From positions 1 to 64,000 of the forward strand of contig CANTFK010000836.1 in the NCBI GenBank assembly GCA_947646735.1: a stretch of 64,000 nt of DNA, given 5' to 3'. A program made the position numbers and the translations under genes. Below, piece by piece: positions 1 to 12,090 of the stretch. Every line of letters starts with the position of its first letter. Position 1 is the stretch's first letter. A model generated the notes under the pieces. That model saw only the letters and a program-made list of their open reading frames with translations, ran no database searches and was not told the origin of the DNA. This stretch comes from Peronospora farinosa. Taxonomy: Eukaryota; Oomycota; Peronosporomycetes; Peronosporales; Peronosporaceae.

Positions 1-3000
1 CGCGATCCGACTCAGAACCGCGATCCGGCTCAGAACCGCGATCCAAGACTGAACGCGATCCAAGGCAGATCGCGATCCGACTCAGAACCGCGATCCAAGA
101 CTGAGCGCGATCCGACTCAGAACCACGATCCGACTCAGAACCGCGATCCGACTCAGAACCGCGATTCAAGGCTGATCGCGATCCGACTCAGAACCGCGAT
201 CCAAGACTGAACGCGATCCAAGGCAGATCGCGATCCGAATCAGAATCGCGATCCAAGGCTGAGCGCGATCCGACTCAGAACCGCGATTCGACTCAGAACC
301 GCGATCCGACTCAGAATCGCGATCCAAGGCTGAGCGCGATCCAAGACTGAGCGCGATCTAAGGTAAACCGCGATCCGACTCAAAACCGCGATCCAAGACT
401 GAGCGCGATCCAAGACTGAGCGCGATCCGACTCAGAACCGCGATCCGACTCAGAACCGCGATCCGACTTAGAACCGCGATCCGACTCAGAACCGCGATCC
501 GACTCAGAACCGCGATCCGAGACTGAACGCGATCCGGCTCAGAACCGCGATCCAAGACTGAACGCGATCCAAGGCAGATCGTTATCCGACTCAGAACCGC
601 GATCCGATTTAGAACCGCGATCCAAGACTGAACGCGATCCAAGGCAGATCGCGATCCGACTCAGAACCGCGATCCGGCTCAGAACCGCGATCCAAGACTG
701 AACGCGATCCAAGGCAGATCGCGATTCGACTCAGAACCGCGATCCGACTCAGAACCGCGATCCGGCTCAGAGCGCAATCCGAGATAAAACCACTATCCGA
801 CTCAGAACCGCGATCCGGCTCAGAACCGCGATCCAAGACTGAACGCGATCCAAGGCAGATCGCGATCCGACTCAGAACCAATATCCGACTCAGAACCGCG
901 ATCCGACTCAGGACCGCGATCCGGCTCAGAACCGCGATCCAAGACTGAACGCGATCCAAGGCAGATCGCGATCCGACTCAGAACCGCGATCCAAGACTGA
1001 GCGCGATCCGACTCAGAACCACGATCCGACTCAGAACCGCGATCCGACTCAGAACCGCGATCCGACTCAGAACCGCGATCCATATCAGAATCGCGATCCA
1101 AGACTGAGCGCGATCTAAGGTAAACCGCGATCCGACTCAGAACCGCGATCCAAGACTGAGCGCGATCCGACTCAGAACCACGATCCGACTCAGAACCGCG
1201 ATCCGACTCAGAACCGCGATCCGACTCAGAACCGCGATCCGGCTCAGAACCGCGATCCAAGACTGAACGCGATCCAAGGCAGATCGCGATCCGACTCAGA
1301 ACCGCGATCCGACTCAGAACCGCGATCCGACTCAGAACCGCGATCCATATCAGAATCGCGATCCAAGACTGAGCGCGATCTAAGGTAAACCGCGATCCGA
1401 CTCAGAACCGCGATCCAAGACTGAGCGCGATCCGACTCAGAACCACGATCCGACTCAGAACCGCGATCCGACTCAGAACCGCGATCCGGCTCAGAGCGCG
1501 ATCCGAGTTAGAACCACTATCCGACTCAAGACCGCGATCCGACTCAGAACCGCGATCCAAGGCAGATCGCGATCCGACTCAGAACCGCGATCCAAGACTG
1601 AACGCGATCCAAGGCAGATCGCGATTCGACTCAGAACCGCGATCCGACTCAGAACCGCGATCCGGCTCAGAGCGCAATCCGAGATAAAACCACTATCCGA
1701 CTCAGAACCGCGATCCGACTCAGGACCGCGATCCGGCTCAGAACCGCGATCCAAGACTAAACGCGATCCAAGGCAGATCGCGATCCGACTCAGAACCGCG
1801 ATCCATATTAGAATCGCGATCCAAGACTGAGCGCGATCTAAGGTAAACCGCGATCCAAGACTGAGCGCGATCTAAGGTAAACCGCGATCCAAGACTGAGC
1901 GCGATCCGACTCAGAACCACGATCCGACTCAGAACCGCGATCCGACTCAGAACCGCGATCCGACTCAGAACCGCGATCCGGCTCAGAACCGCGATCCAAG
2001 ACTGAACGCGATCCATGGCAGATCGCGATTCGACTCAGAACCGCGATCCGACTCAAAACCACTATCCGACTCAGAACCGCGATCCGACTCAGAACCGCGA
2101 TCCGGCTCAGAACCGCGATCCAAGACTGAACGCGATCCAAGGCAGATCGCGATCCGACTCAGAACCGCGATCCAAGACTGAGCGCGATCCGACTCAGAAC
2201 CACGATCCGACTCAGAACCGCGATCCGACTCAGAACCGCGATTCAAGGCTGATCGCGATCCGACTCAGAACCGCGATCCAAGACTGAACGCGATCCAAGG
2301 CAGATCGCGATCCGAATCAGAATCGCGATCCAAGGCTGAGCGCGATCCGACTCAGAACCGCGATTCGACTCAGAACCGCGATCCGACTCAGAATCGCGAT
2401 CCAAGGCTGAGCGCGATCCAAGACTGAGCGCGATCTAAGGTAAACCGCGATCCGACTCAAAACCGCGATCCAAGACTGAGCGCGATCCAAGACTGAGCGC
2501 GATCCGACTCAGAACCGCGATCCGACTCAGAACCGCGATCCGACTTAGAACCGCGATCCGACTCAGAACCGCGATCCGACTCAGAACCGCGATCCGAGAC
2601 TGAACGCGATCCGGCTCAGAACCGCGATCCAAGACTGAACGCGATCCAAGGCAGATCGTTATCCGACTCAGAACCGCGATCCGATTTAGAACCGCGATCC
2701 AAGACTGAACGCGATCCAAGGCAGATCGCGATCCGACTCAGAACCGCGATCCGGCTCAGAACCGCGATCCAAGACTGAACGCGATCCAAGGCAGATCGCG
2801 ATTCGACTCAGAACCGCGATCCGACTCAGAACCGCGATCCGGCTCAGAGCGCAATCCGAGATAAAACCACTATCCGACTCAGAACCGCGATCCGACTCAG
2901 GACCGCGATCCGGCTCAGAACCGCGATCCAAGACTGAACGCGATCCAAGGCAGATCGCGATCCGACTCAGAACCAATATCCGACTCAGAACCGCGATCCG

Positions 3001-5640
3001 ACTCAGGACCGCGATCCGGCTCAGAACCGCGATCCAAGACTGAACGCGATCCAAGGCAGATCGCGATCCGACTCAGAACCGCGATCCAAGACTGAGCGCG
3101 ATCCGACTCAGAACCACGATCCGACTCAGAACCGCGATCCGACTCAGAACCGCGATCCGACTCAGAACCGCGATCCATATCAGAATCGCGATCCAAGACT
3201 GAGCGCGATCTAAGGTAAACCGCGATCCGACTCAGAACCGCGATCCAAGACTGAGCGCGATCCGACTCAGAACCACGATCCGACTCAGAACCGCGATCCG
3301 ACTCAGAACCGCGATCCGACTCAGAACCGCGATCCGGCTCAGAACCGCGATCCAAGACTGAACGCGATCCAAGGCAGATCGCGATCCGACTCAGAACCGC
3401 GATCCGACTCAGAACCGCGATCCGACTCAGAACCGCGATCCATATCAGAATCGCGATCCAAGACTGAGCGCGATCTAAGGTAAACCGCGATCCGACTCAG
3501 AACCGCGATCCAAGACTGAGCGCGATCCGACTCAGAACCACGATCCGACTCAGAACCGCGATCCGACTCAGAACCGCGATCCGGCTCAGAGCGCGATCCG
3601 AGTTAGAACCACTATCCGACTCAAGACCGCGATCCGACTCAGAACCGCGATCCAAGGCAGATCGCGATCCGACTCAGAACCGCGATCCAAGACTGAACGC
3701 GATCCAAGGCAGATCGCGATTCGACTCAGAACCGCGATTCGACTCAGAACCACTATCCGACTCAGAACCGCGATCCGACTCAGGACCGCGATCCGGCTCA
3801 GAACCGCGATCCAAGACTGAACGCGATCCAAGGCAGATCGCGATCCGACTCAGAACCGCGATCCAAGACTGAACGCGATCCAAGGCAGATCGCGATTCGA
3901 CTCAGAACCGCGATTCGACTCAGAACCACTATCCGACTCAGAACCGCGATCCGACTCAGGACCGCGATCCGGCTCAGAACCGCGATCCAAGACTGAACGC
4001 GATCCAAGGCAGATCGCGATCCGACTCAGAACCGCGATCCAAGACTGAGCGCGATCCGACTCAGAACCACGATCCGACTCAGAACCGCGATCCGACTCAG
4101 AACCGCGATCCATATCAGAATCGCGATCCAAGACTGAGCGCGATCTAAGGTAAACCGCGATCCGACTCAGAACCGCGATCCAAGACTGAGCGCGATCCGA
4201 CTCAGAACCACGATCCGACTCAGAACCGCGATCCGACTCAGAACCGCGATCCAAGACTGAACGCGATCCAAGGCAGATCGCGATTCGACTCAGAACCGCG
4301 ATTCGACTCAGAACCACTATCCGACTCAGAACCGCGATCCGACTCAGGACCGCGATCCGGCTCAGAACCGCGATCCAAGACTGAACGCGATCCAAGGCAG
4401 ATCGCGATCCGACTCAGAACCGCGATCCAAGACTGAGCGCGATCCGACTCAGAACCACGATCCGACTCAGAACCGCGATCCAAGACTGAGCGCGATCCGA
4501 CTCAGAACCGCGATCCGACTCAGAACCGCGATCCGACTCAGAACCGCGATCCGACTCAGAACCGCGATCCGACTCAGAACCGCGATCCGAGACTGAACGC
4601 GATCCGGCTCAGAACCGCGATCCAAGACTGAACGCGATCCAAGGCAGATCGTTATCCGACTCAGAACCGCGATCCGATTTAGAACCGCGATCCAAGACTG
4701 AACGCGATCCAAGGCAGATCGCGATCCGACTCAGAACCGCGATCCGGCTCAGAACCGCGATCCAAGACTGAACGCGATCCAAGGCAGATCGCGATTCGAC
4801 TCAGAACCGCGATCCGACTCAGAACCGCGATCCGGCTCAGAGCGCAATCCGAGATAAAACCACTATCCGACTCAGGACCGCGATCCGGCTCAGAACCGCG
4901 ATCCAAGACTGAACGCGATCCAAGGCAGATCGCGATCCGACTCAGAACCGCGATCCGACTCAGAACCGCGATCCATATCAGAATCGCGATCCAAGACTGA
5001 GCGCGATCTAAGGTAAACCGCGATCCGACTCAGAACCGCGATCCAAGACTGAGCGCGATCCGACTCAGAACCACGATCCGACTCAGAACCGCGATCCGAC
5101 TCAGAACCGCGATCCGACTCAGAACCGCGATCCGGCTCAGAGCGCGATCCGAGTTAGAACCACTATCCGACTCAAGACCGCGATCCGACTCAGAACCGCG
5201 ATCCAAGGCAGATCGCGATCCGACTCAGAACCGCGATCCAAGACTGAACGCGATCCAAGGCAGATCGCGATTCGACTCAGAACCGCGATTCGACTCAGAA
5301 CCACTATCCGACTCAGAACCGCGATCCGACTCAGGACCGCGATCCGGCTCAGAACCGCGATCCAAGACTGAACGCGATCCAAGGCAGATCGCGATCCGAC
5401 TCAGAACCGCGATCCAAGACTGAGCGCGATCCGACTCAGAACCACGATCCGACTCAGAACCGCGATCCGACTCAGAACCGCGATCCGGCTCAGAACCGCG
5501 ATCCAAGACTGAACGCGATCCAAGGCAGATCGCGATCCGACTCAGAACCGCGATCCGACTCAGAACCGCGATTCAAGGCTGATCGCGATCCGACTCAGAA
5601 TCGCGATCCAAGGTATAGCGCCATCCGACTCAGAATCGCG
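1..5640. repeat. 18-bp-unit minisatellite with ~2-kb higher-order repeats
   Basis: Almost every base belongs to an array built on the 18-bp unit GCGATCCGACTCAGAACC and variants such as GCGATCCAAGACTGAAC and GCGATCCAAGGCAGAT. A higher-order duplication lies on top: base 1 onwards recurs at 2078 (offset 2077, later 2095 after an 18-bp gain), and a third shorter copy is offset by a further 1993 bp (landmark GATCCGAGACTG at about 515, 2592 and 4585). Because 18 is a multiple of 3 the array is open in several frames, giving long but meaningless ORFs with six-residue repeats. It is the 5' part of element A. It continues off the left edge of the window. Confidence 0.95.
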
Positions 5641-6475
5641 ATCCAACGTAGATCCGCGATCCGACCTAGATCGCGACCCAACTCACAAGGATTACGCATT
5701 ATGGATCGACCGCGATCCTGAGCTGATACGCGATCTGATTCGGATCGCGATCCAAGGATAAGGCAAGATCGCGGATGGATCGGGATGGCAAAGGCAATTG
5801 GGGTGGACCACATATCGAGTTCTGATTTTTCCTAAAAGGGTGACACGTGGTGATAGATCCTGGAATACAGATAGGCAGAATCGTAGGTTTCCAGTTTTGA
5901 TTGGTTAACACTAAACAGAATTCAATTTTATTTCTAATACACGTGTCGACTTCTCTTCCGGGCTGGATTCTTTGGCCACCCGACGTCTCGAGGAAGCCTA
6001 CACACTGCGCAAGTCATATCCCTGGATTGTTTGGCCAGGGATTGCAAGAACTCTCAACACAACTCAACTGCGATCGGACGCAGGTAAAACACGTAGGGCA
6101 AGGCGAAGCAAGTGCAGGAAGGATCAAGTGGTCAGAAGGTTCTGCTCAAGTGGTCAGAAGGTTCTTCTCAAGTGGTCAGAAGATTCAAGCTTCGCTTTAT
6201 TGGATAACCGTGATCGATTGGGAAGATCACACCAAGTACTCGGTTTATCTTGTGAAGATTTCCACAAGATAACCAAACCTCCTATCCCTAACCCAACTAG
6301 AATCAACATCGACTCAAGTCCACCGAGAAGAGAGCAACCCGCCCTACCGACGGGTACACAAGGTGAGGAAGTCTTTATACACGAAATCGGGGTACTCCCT
6401 CCGTTAGTCGGTCGTCCGGGCGCCAGTGGAGAGTTGGAATCGCATCAGCAATTTTGCGAATCCCACTCCACCACA
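1..6475 (+). mobile_element. Element A: TG...CA-type element, 3' part (left end outside window)
   Basis: After the minisatellite, 5640-6475 is a unique region that closely matches 53690-54428 (element C) and is more distantly related to the 3' parts of elements B, D and E. All end in the same way, here CCACTCCACCACA at 6463-6475. Shared landmarks include a CTTCCGGGCTGGATTC-like block, an ACACGTGTCGAC block, GACGGGTACACAAGGTGAG and ATCGGGGTA(C/T)(C/T)CCCTCCG. The element ends inside the integrase gene of a Gypsy element (Gypsy-4), whose coding sequence resumes at 6476. No protein is encoded. It is best read as a solo-LTR-like or non-autonomous element; the missing left end prevents a target-duplication check. 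Confidence 0.75.
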
Positions 6476-7770
6476 CCATTAGTATGGATTTTTGTTTGGA
6501 CTACTAAAAGATTCGCGTGGTAACACAGGTATTGTGGTCTTTGTTGACCGATTGAGCAAGATGGCTCACTTAGAGGGTTTTTGACTCGATTGATGGTGAA
6601 GGTACAGCACAGCTGTTTTTCGATTGGGTGTTTCACCAACATGGCTTGCCAGTGGCAATTGTTTCTGATCGTGATCCTCATTTTACGAATAAATTTTGGA
6701 AGTCCGTCTTCCAGATGCTAGGCACCTAATTGGACATATCCACAGCGGATCATCCGCAGACCGATGGTCGAGATGAACGCGTTAATCGCGTTATTGAGGA
6801 TGTTCTCCGCAGTGTTTGTGCTGATAGGCCTCGGTGTTGGACTTTATGCTCCCTTTTGTTGACTTTGCGCTCAATAACTCTGTGCACTTCTCTACGGGCT
6901 ATACTCTGTTCTATGCAAACAGCCTCAAGCACCCACGCGTTCGGTCAACGCTGCCACCCCGTAGTTCAGGGCTTGGTGGGGCATAGGTTGCTGGTCGTCT
7001 TGCTACTGTCAATCCTGCTACTAGGCAAGCGCGTTTCTCACAACGCACTTGAATATAGCATGTGCGTGATGCAATGGCTGATAGCCAAGATAGACAAAAG
7101 TAAAAAGCCGATGCTAAGGTCAGAAGCTGTATTGAGAATTATGAGATCGGGGACCAAGTCTTGATTAACGCCTAACCCTACCTATCAAAGTAGTGTCTTC
7201 TGTGCTGAAGACGAAGTTGCGTTCACGCTTCATCGTACCCTTTTCGGTCGTGGTCAAGATGGGCCTAGCGTAGACGCTGAATTTGCCGCACAAACTGCGC
7301 TCACACCCTGTATTCTACGTTGGATTGCTTAATCCATATCGGGACCCGAACCACGCGAATGTGGAGGCGCTTGCGCCGAGAAATTAGGCATTGCCGCAGG
7401 ATGCAACTTCCTCAAATATTATTATTATTAAAACTCCCAGCTCCGAAGTTATTTATCGCCTGCAGACGACTTTGCACCGCGTCCAAGGTGCTCCGCATCT
7501 AGCTATGGTCTCACGGAGACACTTGACCTCCTATCGTAACTCAGCGTGAGCTTTTACCGATACACCGGCGTCCACCGGCATTCTTCAATGAGCAAGGAAA
7601 CATTCAGTTTCATGTGATGAAACATTTTCCGAAGCGTCGCCGCCATGGTCAATACCAGCATCTGGTAAAGTGGCGAGGGTATACCGAGTCACAGAACTCA
7701 TGTAAGTTTGAGATATTCCTGTGGAAAGATTGTTTGTACGCCATGGGCGTTTTTGAATGTCGCGTTTAGG
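6476..7770 (+). pseudogene. Gypsy-4 integrase and chromodomain remnant
   Basis: This is the decayed 3' pol of a Ty3/Gypsy chromodomain retrotransposon. From about 6483 one reads MDFLFGLLKDSRGNTG and VVFVDRLSKM (start of the integrase core), then DRDPHFTNKFW and a STADHPQTDGRDERVNRV block near 6730-6800, which hold the second Asp and the Glu region. The C-terminal GPY/F-like module is at 7233-7370 (HPVFYVGLLNPY). A chromodomain fragment is at 7640-7730 (QYQHLVKWRGYTESQNS). Several stops and frameshifts separate these pieces, so it is not translatable. Its 5' part is cut off by element A. The element continues past element B to an LTR at 10058. Confidence 0.85.
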
Positions 7771-8443
7771 GTCATGTTGCGATTTATGGTGCTTCTCACT
7801 AGTAATGGTGAGAGCGGGCGAGCTCGCGACTAAAGAGGTAGTCAAAGAACTTAGTGCTGACTAGTAGACGCATAGTGCGATCGTTGCGACCGCTAGTGGC
7901 TTCGGTCCTTTAGCTTGGCGTATTGATAATGCATCTTCCGTTCGAGACAAATGTCTACCACACTGGTACTTGCGCAAAAAGTTTTCGTGCTACTCAAACC
8001 CCGCACATGATGTGCCTAGTGGACAAAGCGCTATTATCGTTTCTTTAGTTTCGCCTACAAACAGCAAGATAGAAACACTCTTCATGGGAGGGACGCGCTT
8101 GCGTATTTGGGTGTGACTTATATTGGCCTGGGGTGGTCTTGATAGGTACTTATGGCTATGAGCCGCTCGCGCGGCGTGCTCCTCGGACGTAGTAGCCTCC
8201 GATCCTAAGGATCATATGTCCAGCGAATGTCCAGTGGCCTCTTTGAGACGCTTTTCAACGGACCGTGGGTAAAAGACATAGTTTAGATGCACTTTAAGTT
8301 CGACCATGGCCTTTGCTTGGTGTGTAGAGCTCGGTCCGTTTGTAACTGCTGAGCCTGTTGCTCGTCGAGCGGGTTCGTAAAGGTGAAAGTGGACGTTTTG
8401 CCAGGCGCTAAGCGCATTTAAGTTAGTTTGTCAGCGACACCAC
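7771..8443. other. 3' untranslated/antisense-ORF region of Gypsy-4
   Basis: This stretch lies between the chromodomain and element B and has no sense-strand gene. On the minus strand it continues the antisense ORF region seen at 9777-9951: a short ORF crosses the insertion point and stops near 8419, and a further minus-strand stretch (start MRLAPGKTSTFTF at about 8415) follows, broken by stops. The last four bases, CCAC, form the left target-site duplication of element B. Confidence 0.5.
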
Positions 8444-9776
8444 TGTGGTGAAGTGGTTTCCTAAATTGTGAAGAACCCAGGGGCCAGTTGGATTGAAGGG
8501 ACAAGGGGCCGTGGACTAGGGAGAAGGGACCACGCACCAGAGAGAAGGGACCGGAGATAAAGGGAACCTCGCAGTGAAGCGACCGTTGGCTGAGAATTTG
8601 AAAGACAAACAAAGGAGAGGTCATTACCAGGGTACTGTTTAACCGGTACCGAAGGGAGTCGACCATGGCCCTCATTGGTCGACCCGGTCCATCATTGGTC
8701 GAACAGGTCCCTCATCGGTAGACCTGGGTCCCTCATCAGTAGACCTCGGCTCCTTGTCGGTAGACCCGGTCCCTCATTGGTCGACCCGGTCCCCTCGTCG
8801 GTAGACCCAGTCTCTCATCGACCGACCCGATCCCTCATCGGTAGACCTGGGTCCCTCGTCGGTCGAACTGGTCCCTCATTGGTTGACCCGGTCCCTCGCT
8901 GGTAGACATGGGTCCCTCATTAGTCGACCTCGGCCCCTCGGGGTTCAGCCATTCCTGACCAGTTAATACAAGGATCAGACCAGTCGACGCAAGGAATCAG
9001 AGCTTCAGGCAAGGATAGAGTAAAGGAGTTAAAAGGATAGGACTATATTAAATACTACTCAGTTTGCGATCTACTTGGCAAGTCTTCGTCGCGCTGTAAA
9101 GGAACTCGAGTCTGACCACACGCCTGTTCCGGGGAAGGGATATATTTGCCCCCCCCCCCCGTTGAAGACAGACGTGTGGTTAGACACAAGTGCAAGCTAA
9201 ACCCCACGTGGTACGACTCCGTCACCCAAGAAGAACTTGCTTTAAGCTACTCACTGTTCCGGGAAGGGATGAATTTTGGCCCCCCGTCGAAGACAGTTGT
9301 GTAGCGAAGTTCAAGTGCGAATAGAGCTCCAGGATATATTTGGCCTGTGAGCTCGTTCGAGTAGCAACACCCCCCCAAGACCCGCTATCGGAAGCGGTCT
9401 CCCTCACCTCACGGTCTGGGAGCAAAGGAAAGGTCAGGTGGTCAATACCCCTGAAACAGAAGGAAAAGGCCAGGGACGACAAGCGCCCTGAAGAATTTGG
9501 CTCTAAGTCTACTCTCGACAAGGTCGATCGAGTGGCCACCTACCGGCCCACCGAGTGAAGCATATCCACTCGAGGCCCCCCAGGTCTACCGCCCTCAAGG
9601 CAGACATCTACATCATCACCAAGTCCTCCGAAGAGTGCAACCCGCCAGCCGACGGGTACACAAGGTGAGAGAAGGTTTATACGCGGCATCGGGGTACCCC
9701 CTCCGACAGTCGGCAGTCCGGCACAGTGAGTAATTTGGGGTCTCATCATACAATTTTGAGAACCCACTCCACCACA
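8444..9776 (+). mobile_element. Element B: complete 1333-bp TG...CA element with CCAC target duplication
   Basis: The element starts TGTGGTGAAGTGG and ends CCACTCCACCACA. The reverse complement of the end is TGTGGTGGAGTGG, so the termini are 13-bp inverted repeats with 12 matches. It is flanked by CCAC at 8440-8443 and CCAC at 9777-9780, a perfect 4-bp target duplication. Its 5' part holds a minisatellite (8660-8945). An AT-rich TATATTAAATAC motif at about 9045 could be a TATA box, and the conserved 3' part follows, including a run of about ten C at 9150. No protein is encoded. TG/CA ends, a target duplication and a TATA-like motif favour a solo LTR; a TIR-type non-autonomous DNA element is the alternative. 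Confidence 0.8.
8660..8945. repeat. Minisatellite of element B (~22-24-bp GGTCGACCCGGTCCCTCATT units)
   Basis: About a dozen degenerate units of the form GGTAGACCCGGTCCCTCAT(T/C) follow one another. The unit is unrelated to the 18-bp repeat of elements A and C or to the CAGGGGTACCAG repeat of D and E, although it occupies the same position in the element. Confidence 0.9.
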
Positions 9777-9951
9777 CCACGATCGGGAACTGGGGTTGGT
9801 TCATAACGAGAGTCAACATCCACAACAGGAGAGCTAGGCTTAGCCTCTTCGTCATTCATGATGTTGTTATCGCTCTCGTAGTCCACCATGTGCTCAACCC
9901 CTTTTAAAAGAGGGTGTTAAGAGTCTCGGACTCGGTGCGAGGCGTGGTCAT
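9777..9951 (-). pseudogene. Antisense ORF of Gypsy-4 (N-terminal part)
   Basis: On the minus strand an ATG at 9951 opens a frame starting MTTPRTESETLNTLF. After one frameshift it continues with MVDYESDNNIMNDEEAKPSS and then a V/P/D-rich stretch up to the element B insertion point at 9777. Beyond the insertion the frame continues for a few codons and stops near 8419. The ATG lies 106 bp inside the LTR that starts at 10058. The N-terminus closely resembles the short ORF at 10700-10840, and position and acidic motif match the antisense ORFs of Gypsy-1 and Gypsy-2. Function is unknown. Confidence 0.6.
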
Positions 9952-10057
9952 GTGCGTGGTACTTTGAACAGCCGTTCGGTGTTTGTACACTTCGCAACCC
10001 TCTTGGAGGCAATGTGTCGATTGACGTTATGTGTAACGTCAGTCTGGTAAGGGAGAG

Positions 10058-10577
10058 TGTAACGGGATTACACGATGGTTGTAACATCATACCGAAAGTA
10101 CATTACGGCTGAAGTTTCTACATTGCATATAATGTATACTTTGTACCGATCCTTAAAAAGGGGGTATAAAGAATAAGTGATATTATAAGGTATTAGTGAT
10201 ACCTTATACTATTGATATCAGTTTTATAATTGATACAGTACTACTAAGTACAACATACACTGATGATTGAATGATTCCATATCCAGATACAAGCAATGGC
10301 ATATTAAAATATTTATTATTGTAAATTTATCTAGTGTAGGGTACTTAGAATAGGATTGTGCATATAATCTAAATGCATAAATAAAATCAGTTCTTCATTT
10401 TGAGTCGTAGAGATAAAGCCGGTATTGGATTATTTTTCTTGTGCACTTCGTGCGTTGGTTATCAAAACTCCTAAGCTCAATGCTTGTAGACTAGAAGACC
10501 CTCCTAGTTCCGTTAAACGGGTAGACTTTGTAGTCGTTTAATCAATTCCTTAGATCTAAGTGGCTTCTTCTCTACAA
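10058..10577 (+). mobile_element. 3' LTR of Gypsy-4 (TGTAACGGG type)
   Basis: TGTAACGGGATTACACGATGG begins directly after the purine-rich tract GGTAAGGGAGAG, as expected for polypurine tract plus 3' LTR. The AT-rich body and the 3' half (about 10400-10577) resemble 11830-12090, which is a second LTR of the same group. The right end is placed at CTCTACA by analogy with the ATTACA and TCTACA ends of the other Gypsy LTRs here; this is approximate. Confidence 0.6.
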
Positions 10578-10699
10578 TTATTCGTTTATGCTACTCATCG
10601 AGCGAATTAGTAACAATCGCTTTTGTCGTTGTGTCAGCGCAACGAATTAAGAGTGTTTGTGGCACCACTTCTGTGGAACGGATTTGGTTGCGCTACGAA

Positions 10700-10840
10700 T
10701 TAGTCATCACAATTTAGTGACCGATGCTTCGGCTCATTGTCCTCCATAAAGTTGTTGTCACTTTCGTAATCCACCACTTCATCGAGACCTTCTTCGATGA
10801 GGTCACGAAGAGTGTCAGACTCATTGCCAGGGGTTGTCAT
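10700..10840 (-). pseudogene. 46-codon antisense ORF next to a second LTR
   Basis: This is a complete short minus-strand ORF with ATG at 10840 and TAA at 10700. It starts MTTPGNESDTLRDLIEEG and contains VVDYESDNNFMEDNEP. It parallels the Gypsy-4 antisense ORF at 9951, and its ATG is 111 bp inside the LTR starting at 10952. It is probably the surviving N-terminus of a longer antisense ORF from another copy of the same element. Whether it is expressed cannot be told from sequence. Confidence 0.55.
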
Positions 10841-10951
10841 GTCTGCGTGCACTTTGTACAACCGATAGGTTTGATGTTCGTGCTGCTCACTACCTCAAAG
10901 AGGGATGTGTCGAATGATGTTATGTGGTTACTTCAGTCTTGTGGTGGAGAG

Positions 10952-12090
10952 CGTAACGGGTTACGCGATCTCTGGATAATCTAACTTACACCACAGTTGG
11001 ATAATTATGAATATTGCATAAACTGCAATATTAATACTTTTCTTTACGGAGGTAAATAGCATGGAAGATACAATATGATATCGGTAAAACTGTACCGTAT
11101 TATACAAGGTGCTATGTATGTATGTTAACGCGTTACGCGAGCCGTCTTGCCACTAAAGTGGCTTAACTTCCGCATGCGTCGGGCTCTCTTCTCTACATTT
11201 CTCTTTACTCTCGCCAGGGTCCATTAAGCGGCGCGCGCTATATGCGCCGCGCTGAAGGCCGTCCAGGCTGCACGATCCTTTGCACACCGGCAAAGGAGGT
11301 GCAGGTCTGGGGCCAGTCGACGGCGGTGTCCAGCGGTAGGCTTCTTGCTTGGATCCCTTGGATGTCTATCTTGTCAACAGGTCCTACCCAGGGAGGGTAT
11401 CTTGTTGCTTGCACCGTGGAACAAAGGATATGCGAGCGTACCTAAGCGGAGATGCCGTCGGGACTTCGGGCGTGGCGGCGTACATCGTGGCGGCGTACAT
11501 CGTGGCGGCGTACATCGTGGCGGCTTGACTGGCGGCTTGACTGGCGGCTTGACTGGCGGCTTGACTGGCGGCTGGGGGTGAGAGCGGCATGAGAGAGGTG
11601 TGTAGAGGGAGAGAGGCCCGTCCTAAACTGACGGATACCGCGAAGCATCCGTCCAAGGCCCAACTAGCATTAAGCTAGCTCAGGCCTTCCGGGAGGGCGT
11701 TACCCCAACCCGACCAGGATAGGTGCTATGTAGTTCTGCATATAAAAATTACAATCATACCTATTAGCTCAAGTGCACGGTACATAGAATAGATTTTAAT
11801 TCTATGAAGCATGAACATACTTCATTTTTCATTTTGAGGAGTAAAGTTCAAGCCTTGTCGAAGTGTTCTCTAGAGCACTTCGTGCATTTGGTTGTTTGAA
11901 CCGTAAGCTTTCAGCTTGATAGACTGTTCAGTCTCTTCCTAGTTGCTTCGGACGGGCAGACTCTCGCAGTCGGTATTTTTAATAGCTCCTTAAAACTAAG
12001 TGGCTTGAAGCCGTAACCTTCAATTCCTTCAGACCAAGTGGCTTTTAGCCTTTAAAGTCTTCCTCTGACTTAAAGAGGAAGACAACAAAG
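10952..12090 (+). mobile_element. Second TGTAACGGG-type LTR, with internal insertion
   Basis: The sequence begins CGTAACGGGTTACGCGATC after the purine-rich GTGGTGGAGAG, matching the LTR start at 10058 with a first-base change. Its 3' half, about 11830-12090, resembles 10400-10577 (shared blocks around GCACTTCGTGC and CTAAGTGGCTT). The middle (about 11110-11750) has no counterpart in the first LTR, is GC-rich and contains short tandem repeats, so it is probably an insertion. Boundaries of the right end are uncertain. Confidence 0.5.
11471..11573. repeat. 15-bp and 12-bp short tandem repeats
   Basis: About three copies of CGTGGCGGCGTACAT are followed directly by about four copies of GGCGGCTTGACT. 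Both units are multiples of three, which keeps frames open on both strands, but no recognisable protein is present. Confidence 0.9.

Noticed and set aside
3850..4395. 181-codon ORF and many others within the 18-bp array
   Set aside because: The six-residue repeats are a by-product of an 18-bp unit that lacks stops in some frames.
1..5640. Direct repeats with regular spacing, superficially like a CRISPR array
   Set aside because: The units are contiguous degenerate minisatellite repeats without unique spacers or cas genes, in a eukaryotic setting.
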